NCBI GenBank assembly: GCA_963744005.1
Contig: CAVURU010000004.1
Location: forward strand, 1,116,001 to 1,180,000
Direction: 5' to 3'
From: Palsa-504 sp963744005
GTDB lineage: Bacteria > Actinomycetota > Actinomycetes > Streptosporangiales > Streptosporangiaceae
DNA length: 64,000 nucleotides
The notes beneath the pieces are model-generated. The model was not told the DNA's origin. It was given only the letters and a program-made list of their open reading frames with translations, and made no database searches. Both the position numbers and the translations under genes were made by a program. Positions 45,679-54,383 of this stretch are shown piece by piece. Positions within the stretch are counted from its first letter, which is position 1. Every line of letters starts with the position of its first letter.

Positions 45679-48600
45679 TCAGCTGGCGCGAAGTCGCAGG
45701 CCGCGGGGGGTGGGCCGGAAGCCCGCACCCTCCAGGGCCTGCGCCAGCGGAGAGCCGTGCAGGCCGGAGCCGACGGTCAGCCCGTCCGTTCGTTCCACCG
45801 TCAGACGGCCCAGCGCCCCGTCACGCACCGCAGCGGCCAGCGCCGCCGCGGTCGGGCCCAGCACCTCCGGGTCATCCGTCCAGGACAGCAGCGTCTTGCC
45901 GCCGCGCTCGACGTACAGCGCCAGTTCCCCGTCCACCAGGACCACCAGCGCGCCCGCCTTGCGGCCCGGCCGGTGCGAGGTCGGCGTGTCATCGGGGCGG
46001 TCCGGCCACGGCAGCGCCGCCCCGTAGGGCTGCGCCGGGTCGGCCGCGGCCAGCACCACGGCCCGTTCGGCCGGAGCCGTGGCCGAAGCACGCCCGCCGG
46101 ACGGCGGGTCGGCCAGCGCGCGCATCCGGTCCACCGCTCCGGGCAGGGCGAACTGCGCCGCGCCCAGGCCCTCGACGAAGTACCCGCGCCGGCACTGGCC
46201 CGCCTCTTCCATGGCCCGCAGCACCGGGTACACCCCGGAGAAGCCGCCCTCGACCCGCTCGGCCGCGACCGCGCCCCTGGTCAGCACGCCGTGCCGCTCC
46301 AGCAGGGTCAGCGCCAGCGTGTGCGCGCGCACCGTCCGGGCGCCCTCGCCCTCGGCCCGCGCGGGCAGCAGTGACCACCGGCCGCTGACCGTCGGCGGCC
46401 CGCTCCGGGTCGGCATGGCCGGACGGCCGAAGCTGTACCGGCCCGGCCGTCCGGGCCCGCCCCGGGCCGGGCCGCTGCGCCGCGGCCCGGGCACCCGGCC
46501 CGGCGCCGGGGTCCGCCGCTGCTGGCCGCCGAGCGCGACCCGCAGCGGGGCCAGCGTGTCGTTGGTCAGGTACCCGGCCCAGACCAGGTCCCAGAGGGCC
46601 GCGGCCACCTCGCCGTCGTCCGGCAGCACTTCTCCGGCCTCGCCCGCCACGGCGCCGGCCCGGTCGCTGAGCATCCGGAAGAACAGGGCGCCGCCGCCGC
46701 CGAGCACCTCCAGCAAGGCCGAATGCAGCGGGGTCATGGTGATCTCGCCGGGCTCGGGCAGCATCAGGGCCGCGCCGTCGGCGGGCGCCAGCACCAGCCA
46801 GCCGTCGCCGCCCGGCAGCCCGCCCGCCCCGGCCCAGACCACCTCGCCCGCTGAGGTCAGCTCGTCCAGCAGGGCGGGGGAGTAGCCCGGCACCCGCCCG
46901 GGCAGGACCAGCGTCTCCAGCGCGGACGCGGCCACGGGCGCCCCGGCCAGCCGCTCCACGACCTCCAGCACCGAGCCTGCGTCGGCCCGCCGGCGCCCGC
47001 TCGCCGCCCCGCCGATCCCATGCCACGCGGGCAGGAACCGGGCCAGCACCTCGGTCGGCACCGGCTCGGCTTCCTTGCGCAGCCGGGCCAGGCACCGCCG
47101 CCGCAGCAGCCGCAGCACCTCGGCGTCGCACCACTCGGTCCCGCCCGCCGCCGAGCCGCCCGCCGCCGGCGCCGTCGGAGCGGGCAGGAACTCGCCCTCC
47201 ACCACCCGGCCGTCGGCGCCCAGCCGCCGCAACGCCATGGTCACCACCGCCGGGCCCAGCCCGTACCGGCCGGCTGCCGCGGCCGCCGTGAACGGCCCGT
47301 GCGTCCGCGCGTACCGGGCCAGCAGGTCCCCGAGCGGGTCGGCCACCGGCTCGGTGAACGCCTCGGGCACGCCCAGCGGCAGCGGCACCCCCAGCGCGTC
47401 CCGCAGCCGTCCGGCGTCCTCGATCGCCGCCCACATCGGCTGGCCCGTCACCCGTACCTCGATGACCCGCCGCGCGGTGGCCAGCTCGGCCAGCCACGCG
47501 CCGGAGGCGTCCGACTTGCACCGCGCCGCGATCTCGGCCGCCGTGAATGGCCCGGCCGTGCGCAGCAGGTCGTACACGCCCTCGGCGTCGCGGCACTGCC
47601 GGTCCGCGGACAGGTGCTGCAGGTCGCGCTCGGTCTCCGCGACCACCGCGGGATCCAGCAGCTCGCGCAGCCCGTCGCTGCCCAGCAGCTCGGCCAGCAG
47701 CGCCGGGTCCAGCGACAGGGCCTGGGCCCGCCGCTCGGCCAGCGGGGCGTCCCCCTCGTACATGAACGCCCCGACGTACCGGAACAGCAGCGACTTGCCG
47801 AACGGGCTCGGCGTCGCCGTCTCCACTTCCACCACGCGGATCTTCCGGGACGCGATGTCGCGCAGCAGCGCGGTCAGCGCCGGGACGTCGAACACGTCCC
47901 GCAGCACCTCCCGGACCGTCTCCAGCACGATCGGGAAGGCCGGGTAGCGGCTGGCGATCTCCAGCAGCTGCGCGGATCGCTGCCGCTGCTGCCACAGCGG
48001 GGTCCGGCGGCCCGGGTTGCGCCGGGGCAGCAGCAGGGCCCGGCTGGCGCACTCCCGGAACCGGGACGCGAACAGCGCGCTCGCCCCGACCTCGGCCGTG
48101 ACCAGGTCGCTGATCTCGTCCGGGTCGATCAGCGCGATCCCGGCCGGCGGCGGCTCGTCGGAGTCGGGCACCCGGATCAGGATGCCGTCGTCGGTGTGCA
48201 GCGCCTGCACGTCCATGCCGCCGTACCGCTCGCGCAGCCGGGCCGCGATGGCCAGCGCCCACGGGGCGTGCACCCGGTCGCCGTACGGGCTGTGCAGCAC
48301 CACCCGCCAGTCGCCCAGCTCGTCCCGGAACCGCTCCACCACCAGCGTCCGGTCATCCGGCACGTATCCGGTGGCCGCGCGCTGGTCGGCCAGGTAGCGC
48401 AGCAGGTTGCGGGCGGCCAGCTCGTCCAGCCCGGCCCGCTCCAGGGTCTGCCGGGCTTCCTCCTGCGACGTGGCGGCGGCCAGCGACCGGCACGCCGCCC
48501 CGATGGCCCGGCCCAGTTCCGCGGGCCGCCCGGGGGTGTCGCCGTGCCAGAACGGCAGCTTGCCCGTCTGCCCCGGAGCCGGGCTGACCAGCACCCGGTC

Positions 48601-50370
48601 CGGGGTGATGTCCTCGATGCGCCACGAGCTGGCCCCCAGCACGAAGACCTCGCCCACCCGCGATTCGTACACCATCTCCTCGTCGAGCTCGCCGACCCGC
48701 CGCGGCTGCCGGTCGCCGCCCGCGGCCAGGAACACGCCGAACAGCCCGCGGTCGGGGATGGTCCCGCCGCTCGTCACGGCCAGCCGCTGCGCGCCCGGCC
48801 GGGCCCGGATGATCCCGGTCACCCGGTCCCAGATGATGCGCGGCCGCAGCCCGGCGAACTCCTCGCTCGGGTACCGCCCGGCCAGCATGTCCAGCACCGC
48901 CTCGAGCACCGGCCGGGTCAGCCCGCTGAACGGCGCCGCCTTGCGCACCGTCCGCTCCAGCTCGTCCACCGGCCAGTCGTCCAGCGCGGTCATGGCCACC
49001 ACCTGCTGGGCCAGCACGTCCAGCGGGTTGAGCGGGATCTTCAGCTCCTCGATCTCGCCGTCACGCATCCGGGCCGCCGTCACCGCCGACTGGAGCAGGT
49101 CGCCCTGGTACTTGGGGAAGATGATGCCGCGGGAGACGTCGCCCACGTTGTGCCCGGCCCGGCCGACCCGCTGCAGGCCGCTGGCCACCGAGGGCGGCGC
49201 CTCGACCTGCACGACCAGGTCCACCGCGCCCATGTCGATGCCCAGTTCCAGGCTGGAGGTGGCCACCACCGCGGGCAGCCGCCCGGCCTTCAGGGCCTCC
49301 TCGATCTCGGCCCGCTCCTGCCGCGACACCGACCCGTGGTGGGCCCGGGCCACCTCGGCCGCCTCGGTCCCGGCTTCCTCGGCCCGCTCGGCGGCCAGCT
49401 CGTTCAGCCGGCCGCACAGCCGCTCGGCCAGCCGCCGAGAGTTCGCGAACACGATGGTGGACTTGTGCTGCTCGATCAGGTCCAGCACCCGCTCCTCGAC
49501 GTGCGGCCAGATCGACCGCGCCGGGGCCGGCCCCTCCTCGTCGTCGTCCTGGCGGCCGGGCGGGGCGTCCAGCTCGGTCATGTCCTCGACCGGCACGACC
49601 ACGGTCAGCTCGATGCGCTTGGGGCTGGGCGGCTGCACCACCGTCACCGGGCGCGCGCCGCCCAGGAACGTGGCCACCTCCGAGGCCGGCCGCACCGTCG
49701 CGGACAGCCCGACCCGCTGGATCATCCCCGGGCTGCCGTGAGCCTGGTCCTGGCCTTGTCCCTGCCGCAGCGCGTCCAGCCGCTCCAGAGACAGCGCCAG
49801 GTGCGCGCCGCGCTTGTTGCCCGCGACCGCGTGCACCTCGTCCACGATGACCGTCTCGACCCCGCGCAGCGTCTCGCGGGCCTGCGAGGTGAGCAGCAGG
49901 AACAGCGATTCCGGCGTGGTGATCAGGATGTCCGGCGGCTTGCTGACCAGCTTCCTGCGGTCCTCGCTGGCCGTGTCGCCGGTGCGCACGGCCACCGTGA
50001 TGGCCGGCTCGGCCAGCCCCAGCCGGTGCGCCGCGTGCCGGATCCCGGTCAGCGGCGCCCGCAGGTTCCGCTCGATGTCCACCGCCAGCGCCTTCAGCGG
50101 CGAGACGTACAGCACCCGGGTGCGCCGCTTCGGGTCCTCCGGCGGCGGTGCTGCGGCCAGCTTGTCGATCGCCCACAGGAACGCGGCCAGCGTCTTGCCC
50201 GACCCGGTCGGCGCGACGACCAGCGTGTCCTCGCCCCGGCCGATAGCACGCCACGCTCCGGCCTGGGCGTTCGTCGGCTCGGCGAACGCCCCGACGAACC
50301 AGGCCCGGGTGGCCGGCGAGAACCCGTCCAGCACATCCCCGGTCCCGGTCAGCGGAGAGTCTTCTGACAT
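45679..50370 (-). CDS. lhr: Lhr-family ATP-dependent helicase
   Basis: 1563 residues, superfamily 2 DNA helicase of the Lhr (large helicase-related) family, active in DNA repair. Walker A APTGSGKT at 53-60, DEVH box at 177-180, SAT at 223-225, VSRQERAEIEEALKAGRLPAVVATSSLELGIDMG (helicase C motifs V/VI region), QRVGRAGH motif VI, then the Lhr winged-helix and the long Lhr C-terminal domain (about 900-1563) that includes an RuvB-like/glycosylase-associated region. Full length for actinobacterial Lhr. CAGTAT lies 6 nt before the ATG, no Shine-Dalgarno. Confidence 0.94.
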   Translation of the reverse strand: MSEDSPLTGTGDVLDGFSPATRAWFVGAFAEPTNAQAGAWRAIGRGEDTLVVAPTGSGKTLAAFLWAIDKLAAAPPPEDPKRRTRVLYVSPLKALAVDIERNLRAPLTGIRHAAHRLGLAEPAITVAVRTGDTASEDRRKLVSKPPDILITTPESLFLLLTSQARETLRGVETVIVDEVHAVAGNKRGAHLALSLERLDALRQGQGQDQAHGSPGMIQRVGLSATVRPASEVATFLGGARPVTVVQPPSPKRIELTVVVPVEDMTELDAPPGRQDDDEEGPAPARSIWPHVEERVLDLIEQHKSTIVFANSRRLAERLCGRLNELAAERAEEAGTEAAEVARAHHGSVSRQERAEIEEALKAGRLPAVVATSSLELGIDMGAVDLVVQVEAPPSVASGLQRVGRAGHNVGDVSRGIIFPKYQGDLLQSAVTAARMRDGEIEELKIPLNPLDVLAQQVVAMTALDDWPVDELERTVRKAAPFSGLTRPVLEAVLDMLAGRYPSEEFAGLRPRIIWDRVTGIIRARPGAQRLAVTSGGTIPDRGLFGVFLAAGGDRQPRRVGELDEEMVYESRVGEVFVLGASSWRIEDITPDRVLVSPAPGQTGKLPFWHGDTPGRPAELGRAIGAACRSLAAATSQEEARQTLERAGLDELAARNLLRYLADQRAATGYVPDDRTLVVERFRDELGDWRVVLHSPYGDRVHAPWALAIAARLRERYGGMDVQALHTDDGILIRVPDSDEPPPAGIALIDPDEISDLVTAEVGASALFASRFRECASRALLLPRRNPGRRTPLWQQRQRSAQLLEIASRYPAFPIVLETVREVLRDVFDVPALTALLRDIASRKIRVVEVETATPSPFGKSLLFRYVGAFMYEGDAPLAERRAQALSLDPALLAELLGSDGLRELLDPAVVAETERDLQHLSADRQCRDAEGVYDLLRTAGPFTAAEIAARCKSDASGAWLAELATARRVIEVRVTGQPMWAAIEDAGRLRDALGVPLPLGVPEAFTEPVADPLGDLLARYARTHGPFTAAAAAGRYGLGPAVVTMALRRLGADGRVVEGEFLPAPTAPAAGGSAAGGTEWCDAEVLRLLRRRCLARLRKEAEPVPTEVLARFLPAWHGIGGAASGRRRADAGSVLEVVERLAGAPVAASALETLVLPGRVPGYSPALLDELTSAGEVVWAGAGGLPGGDGWLVLAPADGAALMLPEPGEITMTPLHSALLEVLGGGGALFFRMLSDRAGAVAGEAGEVLPDDGEVAAALWDLVWAGYLTNDTLAPLRVALGGQQRRTPAPGRVPGPRRSGPARGGPGRPGRYSFGRPAMPTRSGPPTVSGRWSLLPARAEGEGARTVRAHTLALTLLERHGVLTRGAVAAERVEGGFSGVYPVLRAMEEAGQCRRGYFVEGLGAAQFALPGAVDRMRALADPPSGGRASATAPAERAVVLAAADPAQPYGAALPWPDRPDDTPTSHRPGRKAGALVVLVDGELALYVERGGKTLLSWTDDPEVLGPTAAALAAAVRDGALGRLTVERTDGLTVGSGLHGSPLAQALEGAGFRPTPRGLRLRAS

Positions 50371-50519
50371 GCTTCCATACTGCCCTGACCCACCGACATT
50401 CTCGGCCGCCGTGCAGATCCGCCCGGCGTGGGCGCCTTTTCCCCTGGGCCGAACGGGCCGTGCCTCGAGCTCACGATCACCTGCACGCGGCCGGCCCTCG
50501 CCCGGGATGGGTGTAGAAA

Positions 50520-50534
50520 CGAGTTAGCAACTCG
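50520..50534. promoter_or_regulatory. inverted repeat upstream of the 50552 gene
   Basis: CGAGTT-AGC-AACTCG: perfect 6-bp arms around 3 nt, between a possible TAGAAA -10 and the GAGGAG ribosome binding site of the next gene. Candidate operator. Confidence 0.4.
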
Positions 50535-50551
50535 ACGGCGAGGAGTCCGGC

Positions 50552-50908
50552 GTGGCAGGGCTGCAGGTAGCAGGCGGCGAACTGGTGCTTCACATGTCGA
50601 CTGCGGAGAAGGCCGAAGCAGTCCACGGCGACCTTCGCGTCCCGCTGTCGGCGATCCGCGATGTCGAAGTGCTCGAGGACGCCCGCAGCTGGACCGGGAT
50701 CGACGCCGGGTTCAAGGTCGGGATGCGCGTCCCAGGCTCCGCCACCGTGGCCACTGTCCGGGGCCACGGCGAGAAGGTGTTCGTCGCCGTCCACCGCGAC
50801 ACGCCCCGCGGCGTGCGGGTCCGCTTGGCCGGTGCCCCCTGGGATGAGTGGATCGTCGGCTGCGCAGACCCCGAAGCCGTGGCCGCCGGCTTGCCGCCAG
50901 CCGGCTGA
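50552..50908 (+). CDS. conserved hypothetical protein
   Basis: 118 residues, no named function. Starts with LQVAGGELVLHMSTAEKAEAVHGDLRVPLSAIRDVEV, a beta-rich pattern seen in small actinobacterial PH-like proteins; DEWIVGCADPEAVAA near the end is typical of that group. GTG start with GAGGAG about 6 nt upstream. No signal peptide or membrane segment. Confidence 0.75.
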   Translation: MAGLQVAGGELVLHMSTAEKAEAVHGDLRVPLSAIRDVEVLEDARSWTGIDAGFKVGMRVPGSATVATVRGHGEKVFVAVHRDTPRGVRVRLAGAPWDEWIVGCADPEAVAAGLPPAG

Positions 50909-50971
50909 GCCCTCGCCGGCCACGAGCGCGCTGCGGCCCGGGTTCCGGCCGCGATCTGTCATCCTGGCCTG

Positions 50972-52112
50972 GTGTCCCGCGACGGCCTGGTGCTGACCGG
51001 CGGCCGGATCGTGACCCCGGACGGGGTGCTCAGCCCGGGCTGGATCCGGCTGGCAGGAGACCTCATCGACGCCGTCGGGCCCGGCGACGCCCCGGGCGGC
51101 GCGGACGCCGACCTGCGCGGCCGCTGGGTCCTGCCCGGCTTCGTCGACCTGCACGTGCACGGCGGCGGCGGCGCGTCGTTCACCGACGGAACCGCGGCGG
51201 CGGCCCGCCAGGCCGCGGCCTTCCACCGCGGCCGCGGCACCACGACCATGCTGGCCAGCCTGGTCACCGCCCCGCTGGAGGAGCTGGAGAGCCGGTCCGC
51301 CCTGCTGGCCGGGCTGGCCGCCGAAGACCTGATCGCCGGCCTGCACCTGGAGGGCCCGTTCTTGTCCCGGGTCCAGTGCGGGGCCCAGGACCCGCGGTAC
51401 CTGATGGATCCTGACCCGAGCGTGTTCGAGCGCCTGCACGCGGCGGCCCGCGGCCAGCTGCGCATCCTCACCCTCGCCCCCGAGCTGCCCGGCGCGACCG
51501 AGGTCATCCAGGCCGCCGTGCGGGCCGGGGTGACCGTCGCCGTCGGCCACACCGACGCCACCGCCGAGGCCACCCTGGCCGCCATCGACGCCGGCGCCAC
51601 CCACGCGACGCACCTGTTCAACGCCATGCGGCGGCCGCATCACCGCGAGCCGGGCCCCGCCGTCGCCCTGCTCGACCGAAACCAGGTCACCTGCGAGGTG
51701 ATCGCCGACGGCGTGCATCTGCACGACCTGACCGTGCGGCACGCGGCCCGCGCGGCCGGCCGGGCCGGCTCGTCCTGGTCAGCGACGCCATGGCCGCGGC
51801 CGCCGGCCCGACGGACGCTACCGCCTCGGACCGGCGCAGGTCACGGTGACCGGGGGAGTGGCCCGCCTGGCCGACGGCACGATCGCCGGGTCCACCATCA
51901 CCCTGGCCGACGCGGTACGCCGGGCGATCGCTGCGGGACTGCCCGTCCCGGCGGCCGCCGCCGCCGCGAGCACCACCCCGGCCCGCCTGCTCGGCCTCGC
52001 TGACCGCGTCGGGGCCCTGCGCCCCGGCCTGGCCGCCGACCTGGTCCTCTGCGACGACGACGTCCGCGTCCGGGCCGTGATGCGCCGCGGTCGCTGGCTA
52101 CCGGACGGGTGA
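50972..52112 (+). pseudogene. nagA: N-acetylglucosamine-6-phosphate deacetylase, two -1 frameshifts
   Basis: Expected about 380 residues, deacetylating GlcNAc-6-phosphate in amino-sugar catabolism. The first frame gives DLHVHGGGGASFTDG, LHLEGPFLS, VGHTDA and HLFNAMRRPHHREPG (metal and substrate motifs). It breaks near 51760, reappears in another frame as LVLVSDAMAAAAGP, breaks again near 51808 and finishes cleanly as DGRYRLGPAQVTVTGG...LGLADRVGALRPGLAADLVL. Each break equals one missing base in a G/C run. GTG 50972 has CATCCT 6 nt before it. The 3' end overlaps the convergent methyltransferase by 15 bp. Confidence 0.85.
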
Positions 52113-52844
52113 TCCGGCCGGGGCGTATTCGGCGATGAACACGTACTCGCGGCCCGGGCGGTCCGGGGCCTGTCGCACCTCACGCACGCCGAAGCCCGCC
52201 GCGGCCAGGCTCGCCTCCAGCTCCACCCGGCCGCGGAACCGCAGCGTGGACTCCGAGATGATGACCGCGCCGTCGGCCGCGAAGGTGTACGCATACCTGA
52301 ACGACACGTACGGCAAGCTCACCGACGTCAGCTCCAGGCGCCGCTCGACCCGGCCGCCGCCCGGCACGTCCAGCGTCACCGGGGCGGTGTCCGCCGCCCA
52401 GTCCTCCCAGGCCCGCCGCTCGGGCCGCCGGGTCTCGAACACCAGGTACCCGCCGGGCCGCAGCGCGGCGGCGATGCCCGTCAGCGCCCGTGCCCAGTCG
52501 TCGTCGGTCAGGAAGACCTGGGCCACGTTCCCGGTCATCACGGCCAGGTCCGCGCCGAGTCCCGGCACTGCGGTGGCGTCACCCTGAACCCAGGTCACCG
52601 CGTCGCCGCCGGCCTTGGACCGCGCCACGTCGAGCGACGCGGCCGCCGGGTCGACCGCCGTGACCGTCAGCCCGGCCCGGGCCAGCAAGATGGACAGGCT
52701 GCCGGTGCCGCAGCCGACGTCCAGGACCCGGCCCGCCCCGAGCTCCGCGGCGAGGCCGAGGTAGGCGGCCAGGTCGTCCCGCGGCCCGTCGAAGGCGTCG
52801 TAGACCGGCGCCAGCCGGGGGTGGGCGAAGATCGCATCAGGCAC
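52098..52844 (-). CDS. class I SAM-dependent methyltransferase
   Basis: 248 residues. VLDVGCGTGSLSILLA is SAM motif I, VDPAAASLDVAR the acidic loop, and VQGDATAVPGLGADLAVMTG motif II; FETRRPE follows. UbiE/Methyltransf_25-like; substrate unknown. GTG 52844 has TAGGGT 6 nt upstream (leaderless). Confidence 0.9.
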   Translation of the reverse strand: MPDAIFAHPRLAPVYDAFDGPRDDLAAYLGLAAELGAGRVLDVGCGTGSLSILLARAGLTVTAVDPAAASLDVARSKAGGDAVTWVQGDATAVPGLGADLAVMTGNVAQVFLTDDDWARALTGIAAALRPGGYLVFETRRPERRAWEDWAADTAPVTLDVPGGGRVERRLELTSVSLPYVSFRYAYTFAADGAVIISESTLRFRGRVELEASLAAAGFGVREVRQAPDRPGREYVFIAEYAPAGSPVR

Positions 52845-52850
52845 GCCGCG

Positions 52851-52856
52851 ACCCTA
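52851..52856 (-). promoter_or_regulatory. -10 element of the methyltransferase gene, leaderless geometry
   Basis: Minus-strand TAGGGT ends 6 nt before the GTG at 52844; no Shine-Dalgarno. Confidence 0.5.
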
Positions 52857-52865
52857 CGCCGGCCG

Positions 52866-53603
52866 TCAGCCGGTGTTGCGGACCGAGCCGGTGAGCGTGC
52901 CGGCGGGCGAGCTGACCTCGCAGACCGTGGTGCGGACCCCGGCCTCCCAGGCCGTCTGGTCCGGGTAGACGAACTCCTGGTCCAGGCCCGCGTTCAGCAG
53001 CGCCGGGTTCAGGTAGCCCGCCAGCCGGGCCTGGCAGCCGTCTCCGGCCTGCTGCTGCACGGCCGCGCTGCCCGGCCAGGAGGACCCGGCCAGGGTGAAC
53101 GTGGCGAATATCTCGGCGTGGTGCGGGCTCGTGCACGGCACCACCGTGGCCGCCAGGCCGTCCGCCGACGAATTCACGCAGTCGCCCGCCTTCAGCGAGA
53201 AGACCGCGGCCGGCTGGTAGGAGACCACGGTCTTCGGCTTGAAACCGTGGGTCACCACGAACAGGACACCCGCGGCCGCCGCGGCCGCGATCACCACGAT
53301 GGCCACCCCCGCCGCCACCAGCCGCCCGTACCGCCGCGGCGGCGGCTGGTCCGCCGGTGCCCCGTAGCCGGGCCCCGCCGCTCCCGGTCCGGCGTCCGGC
53401 CCTTCGGCGGGTGATCCGGCGTCGAGCTCGGCCGCCCCCGGTTCCTGGGCCACCGGTTCCTGGGCCCCCGGCTCCGGCGCGTCAGGTCCCTGCGCATCGG
53501 GCTCGGCTTCCCGCGGCGCCGGGGCCAGCGGCCCGGCCGCGGCCGCCTCAGGTGTTACCGGTTCGGGCCCAGACTCGCTGCTCAGCCCCGTAGGCGCGGC
53601 CAT
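52866..53603 (-). CDS. septum-formation-family membrane protein
   Basis: 245 residues: an Ala/Pro/Glu-rich cytoplasmic N-terminus with PEPxAQEP-type repeats (1-90), one membrane segment (95-118) and an extracytoplasmic domain with LKAGDCVN, VPCTSPHHAEIFATF and GDGC, whose four cysteines (142, 157, 190, about 228) can form disulfides. The C..PH.AE pattern is the Septum_form family signature. Exact role unknown. Confidence 0.8.
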   Translation of the reverse strand: MAAPTGLSSESGPEPVTPEAAAAGPLAPAPREAEPDAQGPDAPEPGAQEPVAQEPGAAELDAGSPAEGPDAGPGAAGPGYGAPADQPPPRRYGRLVAAGVAIVVIAAAAAAGVLFVVTHGFKPKTVVSYQPAAVFSLKAGDCVNSSADGLAATVVPCTSPHHAEIFATFTLAGSSWPGSAAVQQQAGDGCQARLAGYLNPALLNAGLDQEFVYPDQTAWEAGVRTTVCEVSSPAGTLTGSVRNTG

Positions 53604-53806
53604 CGGCCCTCCATCATGCGCAGTCCCCGCCGCCTCCGGTCACGGAACCGGCCCCTGTGGTCGACGGCGCACGCCCCGCCGGTGGGATGCGCCGATGCCC
53701 CACTACTTCCCGTCCTGCCCATAAACGACACATTGCCGCAAACGGGATGGGCCGGCCGCGGGCCCGCCGCTTCCGGGCGCCGCGCACGCCAGCCGGGCGC
53801 CGTGAG

Positions 53807-53812
53807 TACCCT
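53807..53812 (+). promoter_or_regulatory. -10 element of the DUF3046 gene, leaderless geometry
   Basis: TACCCT ends 6 nt before the GTG at 53819; no Shine-Dalgarno. Confidence 0.55.
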
Positions 53813-53818
53813 TTCCTG

Positions 53819-54013
53819 GTGCGGTTGACGGAATTCTGGGCCCGGATGAGGGCGCAGTTCGGCGAGGCCTACGCCCAGAGCGTGGCCAAGGACTACGTGT
53901 TCGAGAAGCTGGACGGCCGTACCATCGAGCGGGCGCTGGCCGACGGGGTGGACGCCAAGCGGGTCTGGCGGGCCGTGTGCGACACGTTCGACGTACCGGA
54001 AAGTATCCGCTAG
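53819..54013 (+). CDS. DUF3046 protein
   Basis: 64 residues: VRLTEFWARMRAQFGEAY, YVFEKLDGRTIERALADGVD and VWRAVCDTFDVPESIR match the DUF3046 family, nearly always found just upstream of recA in actinobacteria. Function unknown. GTG 53819 is set by the leaderless promoter; longer in-frame starts have no support. Confidence 0.88.
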   Translation: MRLTEFWARMRAQFGEAYAQSVAKDYVFEKLDGRTIERALADGVDAKRVWRAVCDTFDVPESIR

Positions 54014-54383
54014 TCCCCGGCCCGGCTCACCGGCTGTGCCGGGCCCTGACCGGGCGTCATCCCGGCTGCGCAGGCGGGCGTGACAAGCCTTGCCGCAGGC
54101 CTGGCGCAGGGATTTCTCGCCGTCTTCGGCGTGTCGCGCATGATCGAATACACGTTCGCTCTATAGTTGACTCAGCGTAGCGCCCATGGCTGCTGGTGCC
54201 GGGGGCGGTAGCTCGTGAAATCCCCGCGGACGGGTCCCCGCGATGCGGTGCCCGCGGAAATGTCAGTGGCCGCACATAGCGTGTCCACTGATCCGCCGGG
54301 GATGACCGGCGGGACCACGACGAAGACGACCTGGGCGGTGCGGGAAGGTGCCCGCAGGCCCCTTACCCGGCAGGGAGTCCCTA
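54014..54383 (+). other. recA upstream region
   Basis: 370 bp without a gene. Holds the SOS box and -10 (54144-54167), then a leader of about 210 nt with no convincing start codon/RBS pair. A GGGAG about 8 nt before the recA ATG serves as ribosome binding site. No terminator for the DUF3046 gene recognised. Confidence 0.7.
54144..54167 (+). promoter_or_regulatory. LexA (SOS) box and -10 of recA
   Basis: TCGAAT-ACAC-GTTCGC (54144-54159) matches the actinobacterial/Gram-positive LexA box TCGAAC-N4-GTTCGA at 10 of 12 positions. The -10 TATAGT follows at 54162-54167, so LexA would occlude the promoter. recA is therefore expected to be DNA-damage inducible. Confidence 0.85.

Noticed and set aside
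47020..50367. A very long open frame on the plus strand opposite lhr
   Set aside because: Product is R/Q/P/H-rich without domains; antisense shadow produced by GC3 codon bias of lhr.
54120..54175. A LexA-independent (PafBC/RecA-NDp type) promoter for recA
   Set aside because: TGTCGCGC has partial resemblance, but the required spacing to a TAnnnT is not met.
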